A stretch of DNA of 64,000 bases, from positions 38,808,621 to 38,872,620 of the forward strand of contig NC_088711.1 of the NCBI RefSeq assembly GCF_963576615.1, given 5' to 3'. A model generated the notes under the pieces. It worked only from the letters and a program-made list of their open reading frames with translations. It was not told the DNA's origin and searched no databases. This document shows positions 11,607-22,659 of the stretch, piece after piece. This DNA is from Watersipora subatra (taxonomy: Eukaryota > Bryozoa > Gymnolaemata > Cheilostomatida > Watersiporidae). A program made the translations under genes and the position numbers. Each line of letters opens with the position of its first letter. Position 1 is the first letter of the stretch.

Positions 11607-12035
11607 TAGCTGCATTACCCTTGTTTGGGAACAATTTTACGTAAAGCAATATGTTTGTTGAGAGTTGTCTTTCATACTGTAAAACAACTCCAAATATGCA
11701 ATCTACTGAAATTTTTGCGCTGATCAGACTGCATACACATATAGAAATATGTGGAAATATGCAATGTGTTTTACAGCTAATCTACAATGCTTCAGTCTCG
11801 AACAACTCAAATCGGAATTGTCGTAATTATGCACACATAATTGATAATGAAATTGACATTGCTAGGCAAACTGAAGTTCTTTAAACTGGCAGTATTGAAA
11901 AGTTTTCCAAATTTTAAGAAATTCTAGATATACATATATATAGTTATATATACATATATATATAAACTATAAATTCCTAAGAATTATGAACTAGTATTAC
12001 TAAAATTAGAGTGCTCAACAATATATTGGAGCAGC

Positions 12036-12226
12036 TATATACTAATAAATTATTTAAAAGCAATACTTATCTTTTTTCTCAGCTACTGTCAGTTTCATGA
12101 TATTCTCATTCATCAGGCTGTGTTGAAAAAATTTTTCAACACAGCCTGATGAATGAGAATATCATGAAACTGACAGTAGCTGAGAAAAAAGATAAGTATT
12201 GCTTTTAAATAATTTATTAGTATATA
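12036..12226. repeat. 191-bp perfect palindrome
   Basis: Two 95-bp arms are exact reverse complements around a single central base at 12131 (GTTGAAAAA, A, TTTTTCAAC). Outside the arms the match stops abruptly in TA-rich sequence. The arms contain no open frame. It could be a fold-back element, a recent inverted duplication by template switching, or an assembly/library artefact. Confidence 0.9.
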
Positions 12227-12264
12227 TATATATACATAACTATATATATACTTATTCTTACTTT

Positions 12265-12345
12265 CTTCTTACTTATCTTACGGCACTTATTTGTTCATAT
12301 ATAATACTTATTTGACTTATTAGACTCATTACGAAAAATCGAAGC
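12265..12345. repeat. dispersed repeat shared with 15648-15718
   Basis: Both loci contain ATCTTACGGCACT, TTGTTCATATATAATAC and TATTTGACT in the same order and orientation. Together with the envelope-like remnant between them, the pair could be remnants of one larger element, but this is inference. Confidence 0.5.
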
Positions 12346-12451
12346 AGATTGAAATTCTTGTAGGAATAGTTAGTCATTGCAAATATTTGTCAGGTTTCTG
12401 CGCATTGCGTGACAGTTAAGCTATTCTGCGGCAGCCGGAAGGACGGAAGAA

Positions 12452-13412
12452 GTGCTAGTATCTCCCTCATCGCACCTTGACGGTAAAGTGAAAAACTGCA
12501 CTTGGCTTAGTCATAGTGAGGAGCCTGTGCTAACTTTTACGAAGTCCAGGGTAGTACGACAAGATGCGATATGTGGTGGTACAGTAGTGGTAGCATGTAG
12601 TCGCACAAATGTTTCTACAATTAGAGGAAAGCGAGAGTTAGATGGCAGGGTTGCTGATTCAGAAGTTAATGCTAAATTGCAAGTTTTAGAACTGCACATT
12701 CAAACAAATTACAATTATTTTTTTCAAAGCTCAGTTTGAATAAATTGTCAGGTAATGCAATCTTTAGTTCAATTAGTAGTTACAGCGCTGGAATGCCAGC
12801 CCACTTTAGCAGCCAGACGTTTACTAAATCCTACTTACGGTTATGTTAAACCGACTCATAATGTTATATCTCTCTACTCTTGTGAAGAAATTTGGCAATA
12901 TAGAATAGCTACAAGCAAAACTTGTTCGATGCACATTCCTTTAAAGGCAATGATAGCTGGCACCTATGAATCAGTCTGGTTAGACACTCACACCAATATC
13001 ATATATATCACTCACACTATAAGTCTAGTATAGATGAATGCTCAGTGAATCAAGAGGTCCCAGTGTCATTAATTGGCACACTTTACTATTATAATCATTC
13101 CGGTGAAAACATGACCCTAATTACTGGCTTGTATGACATCAATTTGATTTACTTGAACTACTCAGCTAGCATATGGACAAATGACACAGTAACTCATGAA
13201 CTTTTGCTTTATGGATGGAATGAGTTTCGTAATAAACTTTCATTGAATGACATGACTGGACCTTTAGGCCACTAAACTAATGTCATTGAGCATTTAGGAG
13301 TGACATCAGGTTTTAGGTTCTGATTCTCTAAAACAAGCAGGAACTTTAGCCAATAACGTGGTAGAAAAAAGGAACATTTTCATTTATGAGATTTTATGGA
13401 GTTTTAAACTCT
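12452..13412 (+). pseudogene. decayed viral-type envelope glycoprotein
   Basis: One frame runs 12452-13033 with a single internal TGA at 12737-12739. It shifts to another frame for 13030-13275, and further open sequence continues to about 13412 after another break. Features include several N-glycosylation sequons (for example NVST, NHSG, NMTL, NYSA, NDTV), a furin-like RGKR near 12622-12633, then a helical segment with a Cys and spaced aromatic residues. This layout resembles the class III-like glycoproteins of chuviruses and the related env genes captured by BEL/Pao elements. I base this on overall pattern, not on an alignment, so the assignment is tentative. No polymerase, gag or flanking LTR is clearly attached. 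The stop and frame breaks show the copy is inactive. Confidence 0.45.
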
Positions 13413-13733
13413 AGCATAGTTACAACATAAAAAGCTTTGCAGAGAACTGAATGACCATTTAAAACATTAAAATAAAACTTTTATTTAAATTTAATTGTTA
13501 TTAAAACACAAAGTAATATGACGAGACTGTTACTTAGCGGTAATTAAAAAGTAGTGTTAAATAAAACCTGTTATTAAAACTGTAATTAAAAATCTAACTG
13601 TTCAATAGGTTAATATCAAAAAATAGCCTAATCATAAACTATGTTAGCAATTGTTTGTTAATTATGTTGATCTGTGAGTAATTTTCCGTAAGTAACTGGT
13701 AACAAAATAAAATAAAAATAAACAAAAATTAAA

Positions 13734-14500
13734 TTAGATATCAAATTCAAAAATAGATGATAGTTTATCGATCTGGTCCAAAGGCATTAAAGCGTTAATA
13801 ACTGGTATAGGCCTACGATTAATAATTACATGCCCAGTGCGCCGACGATAATAAAATTTATATAAAAACATAGATAATAGTGAAATAAGAAATAAAGAAA
13901 TCAGTAGAGCAAGCCATGTCCAAAAAGAATCAGTTTTTATGTTGAGTGAAAGGTCACCTGTAGCAGTTTTAGTTTTGTTGATCAGAGTTGAATTTCCAGA
14001 TAAGTTGACTTATAATGGAGTGCTGAGATTATCAATAGTCAAGTCTGGGTAACTCGAGCATTCTGAAACAAATAGTAGTTAAACACTTAATAGCCCACTT
14101 ACGTAAAGCATATAATGGCTGGCGGAGCATTAGATGCCAGTTTAGGAGATGAATATTTAAATATAATTAACTAGTGCCATAGCTGCAACTTGTCTCTCTA
14201 ACGTTATTTTCGGCTAGCGAGGCAAGTTAGGGTTTATGCGTTATGAAAACGGTCTAAATTGAAATTGTGTACTCTTGCATTAGATGTACCTACTTCTTCA
14301 AGTGTAAGGGAGCACAACTACTTACCGAATTGGACATCCGTGTTGGTGAATAACGGGAGGCCTGTTGGCGTGCAAATTTGCAATGACTGAAAAAAGCTAT
14401 TCCAGAAGTCATCAAATTTATAATTTTTCAAATAAACGTTCAATAAATTAACACTAATCATAGTAGTTAAATTTCTATTGGAGCAGTCAATCTTGAAAAT
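13734..14500 (-). pseudogene. C-terminal exons of a single-pass membrane protein, with one stop
   Basis: On the - strand, exon A (about 14500-14326) ends at a GTAAGT donor and reads through NFVFDDFW-like sequence with CTPTGLPLFTNTDVQF. Exon B (14062-13734) begins after gtttcag. The phases match (one base plus two). Exon B has NLS/NST/NKT sequons, a TAA near its start (after DNLSTPL), a hydrophobic segment (WLALLISLFLISLLSMFLY), then a basic tail (YRRRTGHVIINRRP) and a final stop. This is the layout of a glycoprotein C-terminus. It could belong to the same envelope family as the + strand remnant next to it, in inverted orientation, or to a host gene; I cannot tell. The internal TAA suggests decay. 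Confidence 0.5.
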
Positions 14501-14519
14501 ATAGGTAAGCACAAACACA

Positions 14520-15640
14520 GGCCATTGTAGATATTGTGGATATAGCGAGACAGATTAAGCTGTGATTTATTTCTGCTAAAAGACAATTTTGGGAATATCC
14601 CAAAATATATATTGCGAATTTATCATTTTATTTTTACATTTTGGTATATTGCAAAAAATAAATAACTCAATAGCTATTAGAAAATTAAATTAAACTTATT
14701 TAGCTATAGTTGTAAGTTAGTAAGATGCATCTTGATGCAAAGATAGCCAGGTCTCGGCATTCTCAGTTTTCTTGTAGTTCATCAGAAGTTGTCCTATATG
14801 AGCTGAACTACCTAGTTTAATGTCCCCATGGCGACGGATGCTCGATATGCTGAATACCATGCCATACAATGCCAAGAATGCCTTCGGCTTGCATAATACA
14901 ACAAATCAACTGATTAAAAAACCCAACTATGAAACATCCTATTAGTTAACTTATCCTGCACTGATATTATGTTAAGAAAGAAGATTTTGCCTCTTTGTTA
15001 CATAATTCAGGGATGCCAACAACCTTTGCAATTTGTATAACAATAAATTGGGCTTGTATAAGATGCAAGGTTTTTCAATTTTTTTTATGGGAAAAGGTAT
15101 ATAGCAGTAAAAAAAAAAAAAGGAACTAGTTTAGGTTTTGACTTTTGTAGTTTTTCTTTTTACTTTATGTAATTATTTTGAGACCTGATCAGTAGTTAGG
15201 GTCTCAGTTTTTTGGTTTTCTTTTGATTCTTTTTGCGTTTTATTTTGTGTATTATTTCTTTACTATGTAGTTACAGTATATCAGATTACAAGACATTATT
15301 ATTTTGATTTCAGATTATGAAACCTTTTGATTATCAACTTAAACGCTCTTCAACAAAACCCAGAAATGTGTTGTTACTCGGTAGAATAAATAAAATTGTG
15401 TGTGAGTTTAGACAATTATGCGAAGCAAGACACAAAGATTCGAATTATCAATACACAACTGGCCAAACATGACAGAACATTACTTCATCTAAAATGACCA
15501 AGGATTAACTTCGCCCCTATTAGACATTACAGAGTTAACACCACTTCAAGCCTCACAAGAAATATTAGCAATTCCTCGATTTCAGCTGGAAACCTTCTTA
15601 ATCAGAGAGATGTAAGATAGAGGTTGAATACAATCTTATA
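14520..15640. other. non-coding stretch
   Basis: AT-rich. It includes an A-tract at 15110-15121 and T-rich sequence. No exon or repeat partner was seen. Confidence 0.5.
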
Positions 15641-15813
15641 GCACTTTATTTTCTCTATCTTACGGCACTCATATTGTTCATATATAATACGTATTTGACT
15701 CATTAAACTGATTTCAAAAATCAGGTTGGATTTTACCACGCAATAGATACATTAGAGACATCTGGCTAGACTGTTGTCAGCTAAATGATGCAATGAAGAC
15801 AATGGTCAACATG

Positions 15814-16198
15814 TGGCACAATATTTATGGAATCATCAGAAAAAGTCAGCTAGGGTTTTCCTCTTCATGTTCTTATAATCAAATCTGTTATCTTGATATG
15901 TTAATTATGGCCGGCATGGTCATCTTTCTTATCCATTCAAATGTATTTGTATCTTGCTTTCTGTGTGAACAAAGGTTTTTCTATATAACTAATCGATATC
16001 GTAGCCACTCGGTTCTGGCACTCCTATGGTTTTGTAAATAGTATATAAGGCCGTGTTTGAGAATCATTGGTGTGCATAAATAAGTAAGCAAGCTGTGAGA
16101 GCATATAATTCAATAAAGTTTGACAATAATCCACAAGCTCAATTCTTATTGGATTAAAAGATAGTTGGTAGTCTAACTACATCGCACCCAACTATCAC
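15814..16198 (+). mobile_element. possible solo LTR
   Basis: TATATAAGG at 16042-16050 is followed about 65 bases later by AATAAA (16112-16117) and a short T/G-rich end. This is the promoter-R-polyA order of a retroelement LTR. It begins near TGTGGCACAATATTTATGG and ends near CCCAACTATCACA, which would suit TG...CA ends. No second LTR, primer-binding site or coding region is present. Its right edge abuts the point where ankyrin-gene similarity begins (16199). The target duplication is unclear. Confidence 0.35.
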
Positions 16199-16670
16199 AC
16201 AGGCAGCTACCTTTAAAATGAGCAGTTAGAAGACAGTCTTTGCTGAGAGCAGGTGGGAGAGTGTCCAACTAAGCCTTCACTAAGCTCTCATCTTTTTTGT
16301 TCAAAGCTTTATGTAACACTGCCCAGCATCTGTTATTTGTGGTCGTAAATAGCTTCAATTACTCCATGTCATTTCTTAAACTATTCAAAGGTTTTGAGCC
16401 ATCTCTCTGTTTCCCTGATCGATAGCTTCTTTAAAAGAGTTTAAACCATTTTGGCTCCGCTTTAAATTCTCTGAGAGCTGTTTTTTTGGTAGAATGTTTT
16501 TGATAAAACATGGCAGTTCGTCGCCAAATTTCTTGTAGATAATATACAAAGGAGTATCACATTGTTTTTCCATTATTTTAGGCAGTTCACTTGCGATTGA
16601 TAATGCCATGGCGCTTGAGCAATTATGAGATATATTCTTAAAGCTGTTTTTGTTGTTATGCATCAGTTCA
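16199..16670 (-). pseudogene. old 5' fragment of an ankyrin-repeat gene
   Basis: The - strand from ATG at 16609 reads MALSIASELPKIMEKQCD, clearly related to the start of the intact gene at 37329, and continues through the EAIDQGN region. It then loses frame near 16400. Sequence to 16199 still matches the intact gene's next repeat region (shared AATGAGCAGTTAG and AGACAGTCTTTGCTGAGAGC). Similarity stops abruptly at 16199, next to the LTR-like segment. Exons 2 and 3 are absent. It is more diverged than copies 1-3, so it is the oldest member of the array. Confidence 0.8.
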
Positions 16671-16773
16671 CATTTGAGGAAGAGTCACTAGAAAGGGAAA
16701 AATTTAATTTATTTTGACTATTAACTATATGAATATATGTGTGTATGTTTGGGGTTCAGCTAGTGAGCCTTGA

Positions 16774-17682
16774 AGGTTGACTTGCAACAAAATTCACATT
16801 ACAGTTATTGAGCATCAAAAGATTTAACATGTCTTACTTTGCTGCGTTGTAGATGCTAAGTATGTGGAAATATGCTTACAAGTTGTTAAAAGCTCAAAAA
16901 CGAACACGTAATCGCCGCCATCACAAAAATGCCGTAGGATGGAATCATTGTATTTCGGACGTACTCAATCAATTTGGTTATTGTTTTGACACGTGATGTT
17001 ATCACGTAAACTGAAAGACCAATAAAAGGCTAAATATAAAACTTCTCGTAGCACTAGTTTATGACAAACACTTCCGGTTTTACCAAAAAGTCCGTATCAA
17101 ATTTAGATGCTCGCTACTTTACAGTTGTGTTTCGGCTTGGTCTAATCGTCTAGTCGTAATATGATCATGTGGCTCATACTCCCTGCCAAGCAGCGTGAAT
17201 AATTTCTGCAGAGTTTTTCGACTAACCCACGTGACCAACAGGCTTGTCATGTTTATCAGAGGATGATATGTACTCCTTCGAGCTAAGGTTAAAAAATTAA
17301 ACGAATTTTTAAAGTGGGTATTGAGATATCAGTGCTCAAAATGGACAGCATTACAATGATGATGAAACAGACGCGTAAGGACAATAGACATGGTTTTATT
17401 GAATGCGTGAAGTATAATTGTGAAAATATTTTGACGAATGAGGTTGCATGAAAGTGTAAACATAAGCCATATTGTTCAGCTATGTACCATTTGAGCCGTT
17501 TTGAAAGGGTATTCTAATCTACAGTGTTTTTGTGATGGATGCGTTTAACTGTTTATTTTTTAGCTTTCAGGAGCTTGTAATCACGTTTCCACATAGTTTG
17601 CACTTACAACGCAGCATGGTGAGACATGGTGAATCTTTTGACACCAAATAACTGTAATGTGAATTTTGTTGCAAGTCAACCT
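16774..17682. mobile_element. non-autonomous DNA transposon with long TIRs, copy B
   Basis: It has the same inverted ends as 3681-4561 (AGGTTGACTTGCAACAAAAT and its complement). It interrupts the spacer behind the old ankyrin fragment, between GTGAGCCTTGA and TGAAGGTAAAAA. The uninterrupted form GTGAGTCTTAAGGTAAAAA is present at 24.87, 30.16 and, slightly altered, 37.48 kb. TGA flanks both ends (16771-16773 and 17683-17685), consistent with a 3-bp target duplication as in PIF/Harbinger-like elements. The class call is inference because no transposase is present. The interior is in opposite orientation to copy A. Confidence 0.8.
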
Positions 17683-18240
17683 TGAAGGTAAAAATGGCCA
17701 CTAGACATTATGGTAAAAGTAGACAATGGACCTTAAGCGAAGAGTTAATTGTGGACCTTAAAGCAACAATACCCTGCGCATCATAAACTAGGTATTGCCA
17801 GTGTGCTCAAGGTAAAAGTAGTAGGTAGGCTTTGAACTAATACTAACAATTACCAGCGGATTTGAAGCTAAAAATAAAAAGTGGACCATATTGTAAGAGT
17901 GGTCAGTGGGCTGTAAGGTAAGAATAGCCAGTGGACTTAAAGTTAAAAACAGCCAGTATACCTCAAGGTAAGAAAAGCTAGTGAACCTTAGACTATGATT
18001 AGATATTTGGACCTTGAGCCATGAGCAAATGGTTGAGCTTAAGCTAACAGTAGACAGTGAACCTTAAAATAGGAACAGAATGTGGACCATAAAGCAGAAA
18101 AAGCTAGCAGACCTTAACGTAAGAATAGACAGTGAACCTAAAAGAAAGAATATATACCTGATCTTAAAATAGAAGTAACAAGTGGACATTAAGACAGGAA
18201 TAGCCATTGGACCAAAACCCAAAATGCCAACAGAAAATTA
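17683..18240. repeat. 25-bp minisatellite (ankyrin spacer), oldest block
   Basis: Degenerate tandem units of about 25 bp close to ACCTTAAGGTAAGAATAGCC plus AGTGG. Related blocks lie behind each ankyrin gene copy, at 24885-25325, 30165-30605 and 37485-37620. Confidence 0.8.
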
Positions 18241-18439
18241 AGTTATCACACTTGCATTTAGTAGGTGCTAAACCTTTCTTATATCAGACTGCGTTATCGT
18301 AGCAGTGCGTTACTGCATCAGCACACTAAAACATCAGTGCATGTATGTGTTTTTTGTATTACATGGGTGCACTATTGGGCTTGTAGATAATCAAGTTGTG
18401 TTTCTGCTAGTATTTGTAACACACTGAAGCACAGTTTCA

Positions 18440-18750
18440 ACTAACTGTGTGTAAGTACATATATGGTTAGGCCCATCAGACGTTGAAATATTTACTCTAA
18501 AGAATCACCTGTGTGTAAGTACATGTACATATAGGTAGGCCCACAAAACACTGAAATATTTATTGTATATAATAATTTGTGTAAGTACATATAGGTAGGC
18601 CTATAACACGTTGAAACATTTATGTAATAACCTGTGGGTAATTACATATATTTGGGACAACAACACACTGAACCACCAAAACAATCACCTGAGTGTAAGT
18701 ACATATACATGTAGGGAGGCCCATACAACACTGAAAGGTCTACTGTATAT
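18440..18750. repeat. roughly 60-bp tandem repeat (GTAAGTACATATAGGTAGGCC)
   Basis: About five degenerate units contain GTGTAAGTACATATAGGTAG, then CACACTGAAAC and ATATAAT. The same family recurs at 31905-32390 and 37625-38100 and as single units near 25490 and 30760. Confidence 0.75.
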
Positions 18751-18769
18751 AATTTTATATATAATATAT

Positions 18770-19230
18770 TTCCAGTGACTAACAACCAGGTTGTTATGGC
18801 TAAGATGAAAAACATGAAAAAGGTTTGCATTTTGCTGAGTTTTGATGATCAGCAAGTTTTAGGTATTAAAACAAGTTGAAAAAACAGACAACAATGTTAT
18901 AGACAATATGGGTTTATTCTAATTGCTTTGGAAATAAATTAGCCGTGAAATACTCAGTATATTACCGCTATCTCTAATCCCTGAGAGGCATTTGGCCGAT
19001 GTATAGCTATTACCAGCAATATGCTGGATAATACCTGGTTTGTTATGACAACTTCTCACACAAAAATCAGCCATAAAGGGAAAATTCAGTTAGCTATAGT
19101 CGAATATCTAGCTGTCCTGGCAGAATGCAAATACTATTAGACCTTAAATTTGCTTTTTAATATTTGTGGGCAGGGTGCCCACGGGACGTTTAAAAATAAC
19201 TACAATATTTGTAGCGTTTATTCATTTTGG
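18770..19230. repeat. diverged long repeat shared with 39690-40150
   Basis: Both loci read AGTGACTAACAA or AATGACTAACAA, TTTGCATTTTGCTGAGTTTT, GATCAGCAAGTTTT, AATAAAT, CAGCCATAAA and a CACGGGAC block in the same order, and both run into AGT-rich tracts. It flanks the ankyrin array on both sides in direct orientation. Confidence 0.75.
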
Positions 19231-19232
19231 TA

Positions 19233-19236
19233 CTGC

Positions 19237-19275
<39 letters not shown>

Positions 19276-19432
19276 ACTAATTAGTGACAGTAATTGTGAT
19301 AGTAGTTGTAGTAGTGATAGTAATAGTAATAGTAGTAGTGCTAATAGTAATACTGTTATTAGCAGTGACAGTAACAGTCATAGTAGTAGTAGTGATATTA
19401 ATAGTCATAGTAGTAGTTATTGTAGTAGTATA
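19233..19432. repeat. (AGT)n microsatellite, degenerating rightwards
   Basis: About fourteen pure AGT/TAG units to 19276, then interrupted AGT/AAT units to 19432. Polyserine reading frames over this tract come from the repeat itself. Confidence 0.9.
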
Positions 19433-19765
19433 ATTTTTGCGATTCCAAATGTAGGTTTCACATTTTTGATCACAACACCTGAGAAGTTTCATGTGGAGCA
19501 AGTTGATCATTGTCAATTTGGGGTGAGTTGAGCATGCTCAACTTACCCGGGTGTGTTTATGTACATACAATGTCTATCAGATACATTAGCATGCATTATA
19601 ATAAATGCATCCTTTACAATGAATGCATCCTACATGTACATTTAACATGTGCTTGGGCAAGTGGGTCTCTGATGGAGTATACGTGTACATTTTTACAGTT
19701 TGCGCACATTTCTTAAAATTGTATTACGCAATATTTCATATTTCTGGCAGGATTCCCACATCACG

Positions 19766-20002
19766 ATGGTCAGACATTACCAAAGAAAAACAAATAGAGG
19801 TGCAGGTATTGAAAATTTGAAAGCCGCGTATGGTGATGTCATTAATAACAAGCTGAAAGCAAATGCTGCAGCGCAACAATATGGTGTAGATCGAATGACA
19901 TTTACCCGGTACACAGCTAAGAAGAGGCAAAATAGTAATCCTATGATAGGTTATGGTAATGTGTCAAAACAAGTACTTTTCAGAAGTTGTAAACTGAATT
20001 AG
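19766..20002 (+). pseudogene. Psq helix-turn-helix part of a transposase
   Basis: 78 residues start at ATG 19766, just after a ttctggcag acceptor-like site. MVRHYQRKTNRG is the typical N-terminus of Psq-domain transposases. It is followed by a helix-turn-helix region (AAQQYGVDRMTFTRYTAKK) and GYGNVSKQV, which normally leads into the catalytic core. Here the frame ends within ten residues. The DNA-binding part alone would remain if expressed. Confidence 0.65.
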
Positions 20003-20091
20003 CCAATCATAGCATAACAAAGCCACAGTAAGCTCTACCAAGCTTAAACTGAACATAAGACAGAGCCTATCAATGACAGTCGTCAAGACCA

Positions 20092-20428
20092 CTCCTGAAT
20101 TAACAAATGAAGGCGAAATAAGCGATTCTGTCTATTCACAAACCATAGAAGTGGAAATTGGCAATTATGTAATGGCTAGTGTATTAGAAAATAGATAAAT
20201 AAAAAAATATGTTGCTGTGGTTGCTACAGTTCATGAGGACGATATAGTAGCCTGCATAAACTATGTTATTTGAACAGGAGAGAGCTTTCCTACTCGAATA
20301 TCCTTCCGCTATCCAGACAAAGACAATGATGAATGTTTGGACTATAAAAATATCCTGAAAGTGTCGCTACAGCCTGTCATTGACCAGCAAGGAAGAGTTG
20401 ATTTTGGTTATACATTGGACTATAACTA
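20092..20428 (+). pseudogene. C-terminal remnant of a Psq-type transposase
   Basis: One frame runs through IGNYVMASVLE, KYVAVVATVHEDDIVA and SFRYPDKDNDE and ends at TAA 20426-20428. It is broken by TAA and TGA stops. The pattern (a GDYVLV-like strand, then a YVGQV-like strand and a D-D-V/I motif) matches the C-terminal domain frequent in this transposase group. About the length of a DDE domain is missing before it. Confidence 0.5.
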
Positions 20429-20599
20429 ATACTTTTACCCATTTATGCTTCTAGCTATTTTAGTTTGTTTTATTTTAGCTTTTCTTTGTCAATTTGCACC
20501 GTAAATGAAAGTTTCAGTAATTACAGCACGCTTAGTATTTTTTATACTCAACATGCCCCGACCAAGCTCAACATACCCCCATTTTTTTGGTTTTTTGGC

Positions 20600-21320
20600 G
20601 TTTATAAAAATTTCAATAGTAAGACTAAAAATACTACCCATTGAAACACTCTGGTAGGCCGCATCTCTGCTGCGAGAGTCAATCTGAATGTACTATATAC
20701 AAATAAGTGATAGCCATTCAAATTTTGCTTGCTCGACTTGCCTCAGTCTTCCCTACAGCTTTGATGCACAGCTTAGGTGTACAGTTTTGGTGTACAGCTA
20801 TAACACACAATTTTGCTTATTATTAACATCAGTATCTATTCTTAGAACTATTACCGTTATCTACTGCTAGCAGAGTAAATTTTTATTGCAAGTTTTTATA
20901 ACCTCATATCGCTACTGTTAGTTATCAACAATATGAATCTCATCACACGCCCAAAAGAAATGAAAAACCAAGAATTAAAAATTATTAAGTCAGTTGAATA
21001 AATTAAAATCGGTAATCTAATTACAGGTAGTCAGTATAGTAAATAGAAGGGCCCAGTAACACAAAGTCCATAATATGAAACATTCGATGGTAGATGTAGT
21101 ATGTTGGTGTCACTTAATAGAAAACGATATTTCTCATATGTGGCGAAGAATAAGTACAAAAGGTCTGGGCAATTGATGCAACCTTTTTGAATCACGTAAC
21201 ACGAATGAAAAATTGAGCAAGTTTAGAATAAGGCAGTAAGTCTAAAAGTTTGTAATGTGATAGGGGAAAGAGTGGCAAGCAGGAATATGCTATCGGTAGC
21301 ACACTAGTTTTGGTATAATT
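20600..21320. other. non-coding stretch downstream of ankyrin copy 1
   Basis: No exon or repeat recognised. It is the only single-copy flank on the 3' side of the array. Confidence 0.5.
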
Positions 21321-22659
21321 TTATGTAAGAGAATTATGTTTTTCACCAGTGCTTTTTGCATCAACACAGAGTAATCTTTGTCTAAAGTCTCCCGTGCCAA
21401 CCAGACTTTTTATGCTATAAAGCTCTTCATGAGTCTGTAAAGTGGACTGGTGTTCACCAGATGCATGCTCATCTTCATAGTGTTGAGACACACAGTCGCA
21501 TGGGCTTTGCTGGCGAAATGGAGATGCGCTGCCAAGTGTGTGGTCGAGCTCTGACTCCAAGTTACATCTTTCATCATATGCAGCTGCACTAGCTGATCTT
21601 TCGGGAAGTGAACACTTCTCTTTGCTCACTTTAAGCTCGTCTAACTTATGCTCGTTTGGCAAATTCGTTGTTTCAATTGAATCACTCCGTGTCAGAGAAA
21701 ACTTCTTCAGAAAATCAAAGTAATCTTTTCTGCACGATATTCTTGGTTCAGACTCTAAAACTTGCTCATTGAATTCTTCACTGAATTATAAGGAAAGTTA
21801 GTAAGACATGGTTAGTATAGACAATACATAAAATGATAGACTTATGGCGTAGTTGTTATTATTATAGGCAGCACATAACAAGATTGGCTCAAGTTGTAGA
21901 TGTTGTTACCATAGACAGTACATGACACGAGAGATTTACGTTTTAGCTGTTTTTGAGTAGACATCTGATAACACAATAAATTATTTGATTGTTCTAAAAC
22001 TGATAAATCAAGACAAGTCTTGGCAAGTTATGACTACATGCCATGCTTTACAGTGCTCACAATAAGATAATATTTATACTTAGAGATAAAAAAAAGTTAG
22101 TATGACAGCATGGAAAAGCTCTGCTATTCATATAAATTATATTATAAGCTATGTAGGAAGACGCGATTAGACAGATCATTTCATGGCAGCACTTGACTGC
22201 AAAAGTGAAACTGAGTAGACTAAAATTCAGGGGTAAAGAGAACGCAAACACAAAGAACAAGCCTAGAAAGAACATTTGGGTGAATCTAAACTAAAACAGG
22301 TTCTTTATGAAAACCTTTATTGATTGGCTGGTTTAATGATTATGAACATGACCTTTCAGGATAAAGAAAAATAATTAGAGCATCTCTCTAGATACGCATT
22401 ACAAAGAGTTTAATCCATAGATGTAACAGTTTTGCAGCATTCACAGCATTTTTGTAATTCACTTTAAAAGTTTTTGTCATAAGGTTATAGCAGTAATAAT
22501 AATCCTTTTACCTCTCAGAATCATCATCACTTGTTACAACAATGCTTGCTGATGAGGAGTCGTCTTCCACCAAAAATGGCATTGCATAATGCACTAAAAT
22601 TTGATAAAAATTAAATAATGATTTTCATAGTATCCATGAAGAATAAAAATATTGTTTAT

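Larger units (their letters stand above)
19520..20583 (+). mobile_element. pogo/Psq-type DNA transposon, internally deleted
   Basis: The left edge (GGGGTGAGTTGAGCATGCTC) and right edge (GACCAAGCTCAACATACCCC) resemble imperfect inverted ends. Inside are an N-terminal Psq-type DNA-binding domain (19766-20002) and a C-terminal domain remnant (20092-20428) of a transposase. The DDE catalytic middle that should lie between them is missing. The element cannot move by itself. Confidence 0.65.

Noticed and set aside
19166-19531. Polyserine open frame and its complementary Thr-rich frame
   Set aside because: Both are direct translations of the AGT microsatellite.
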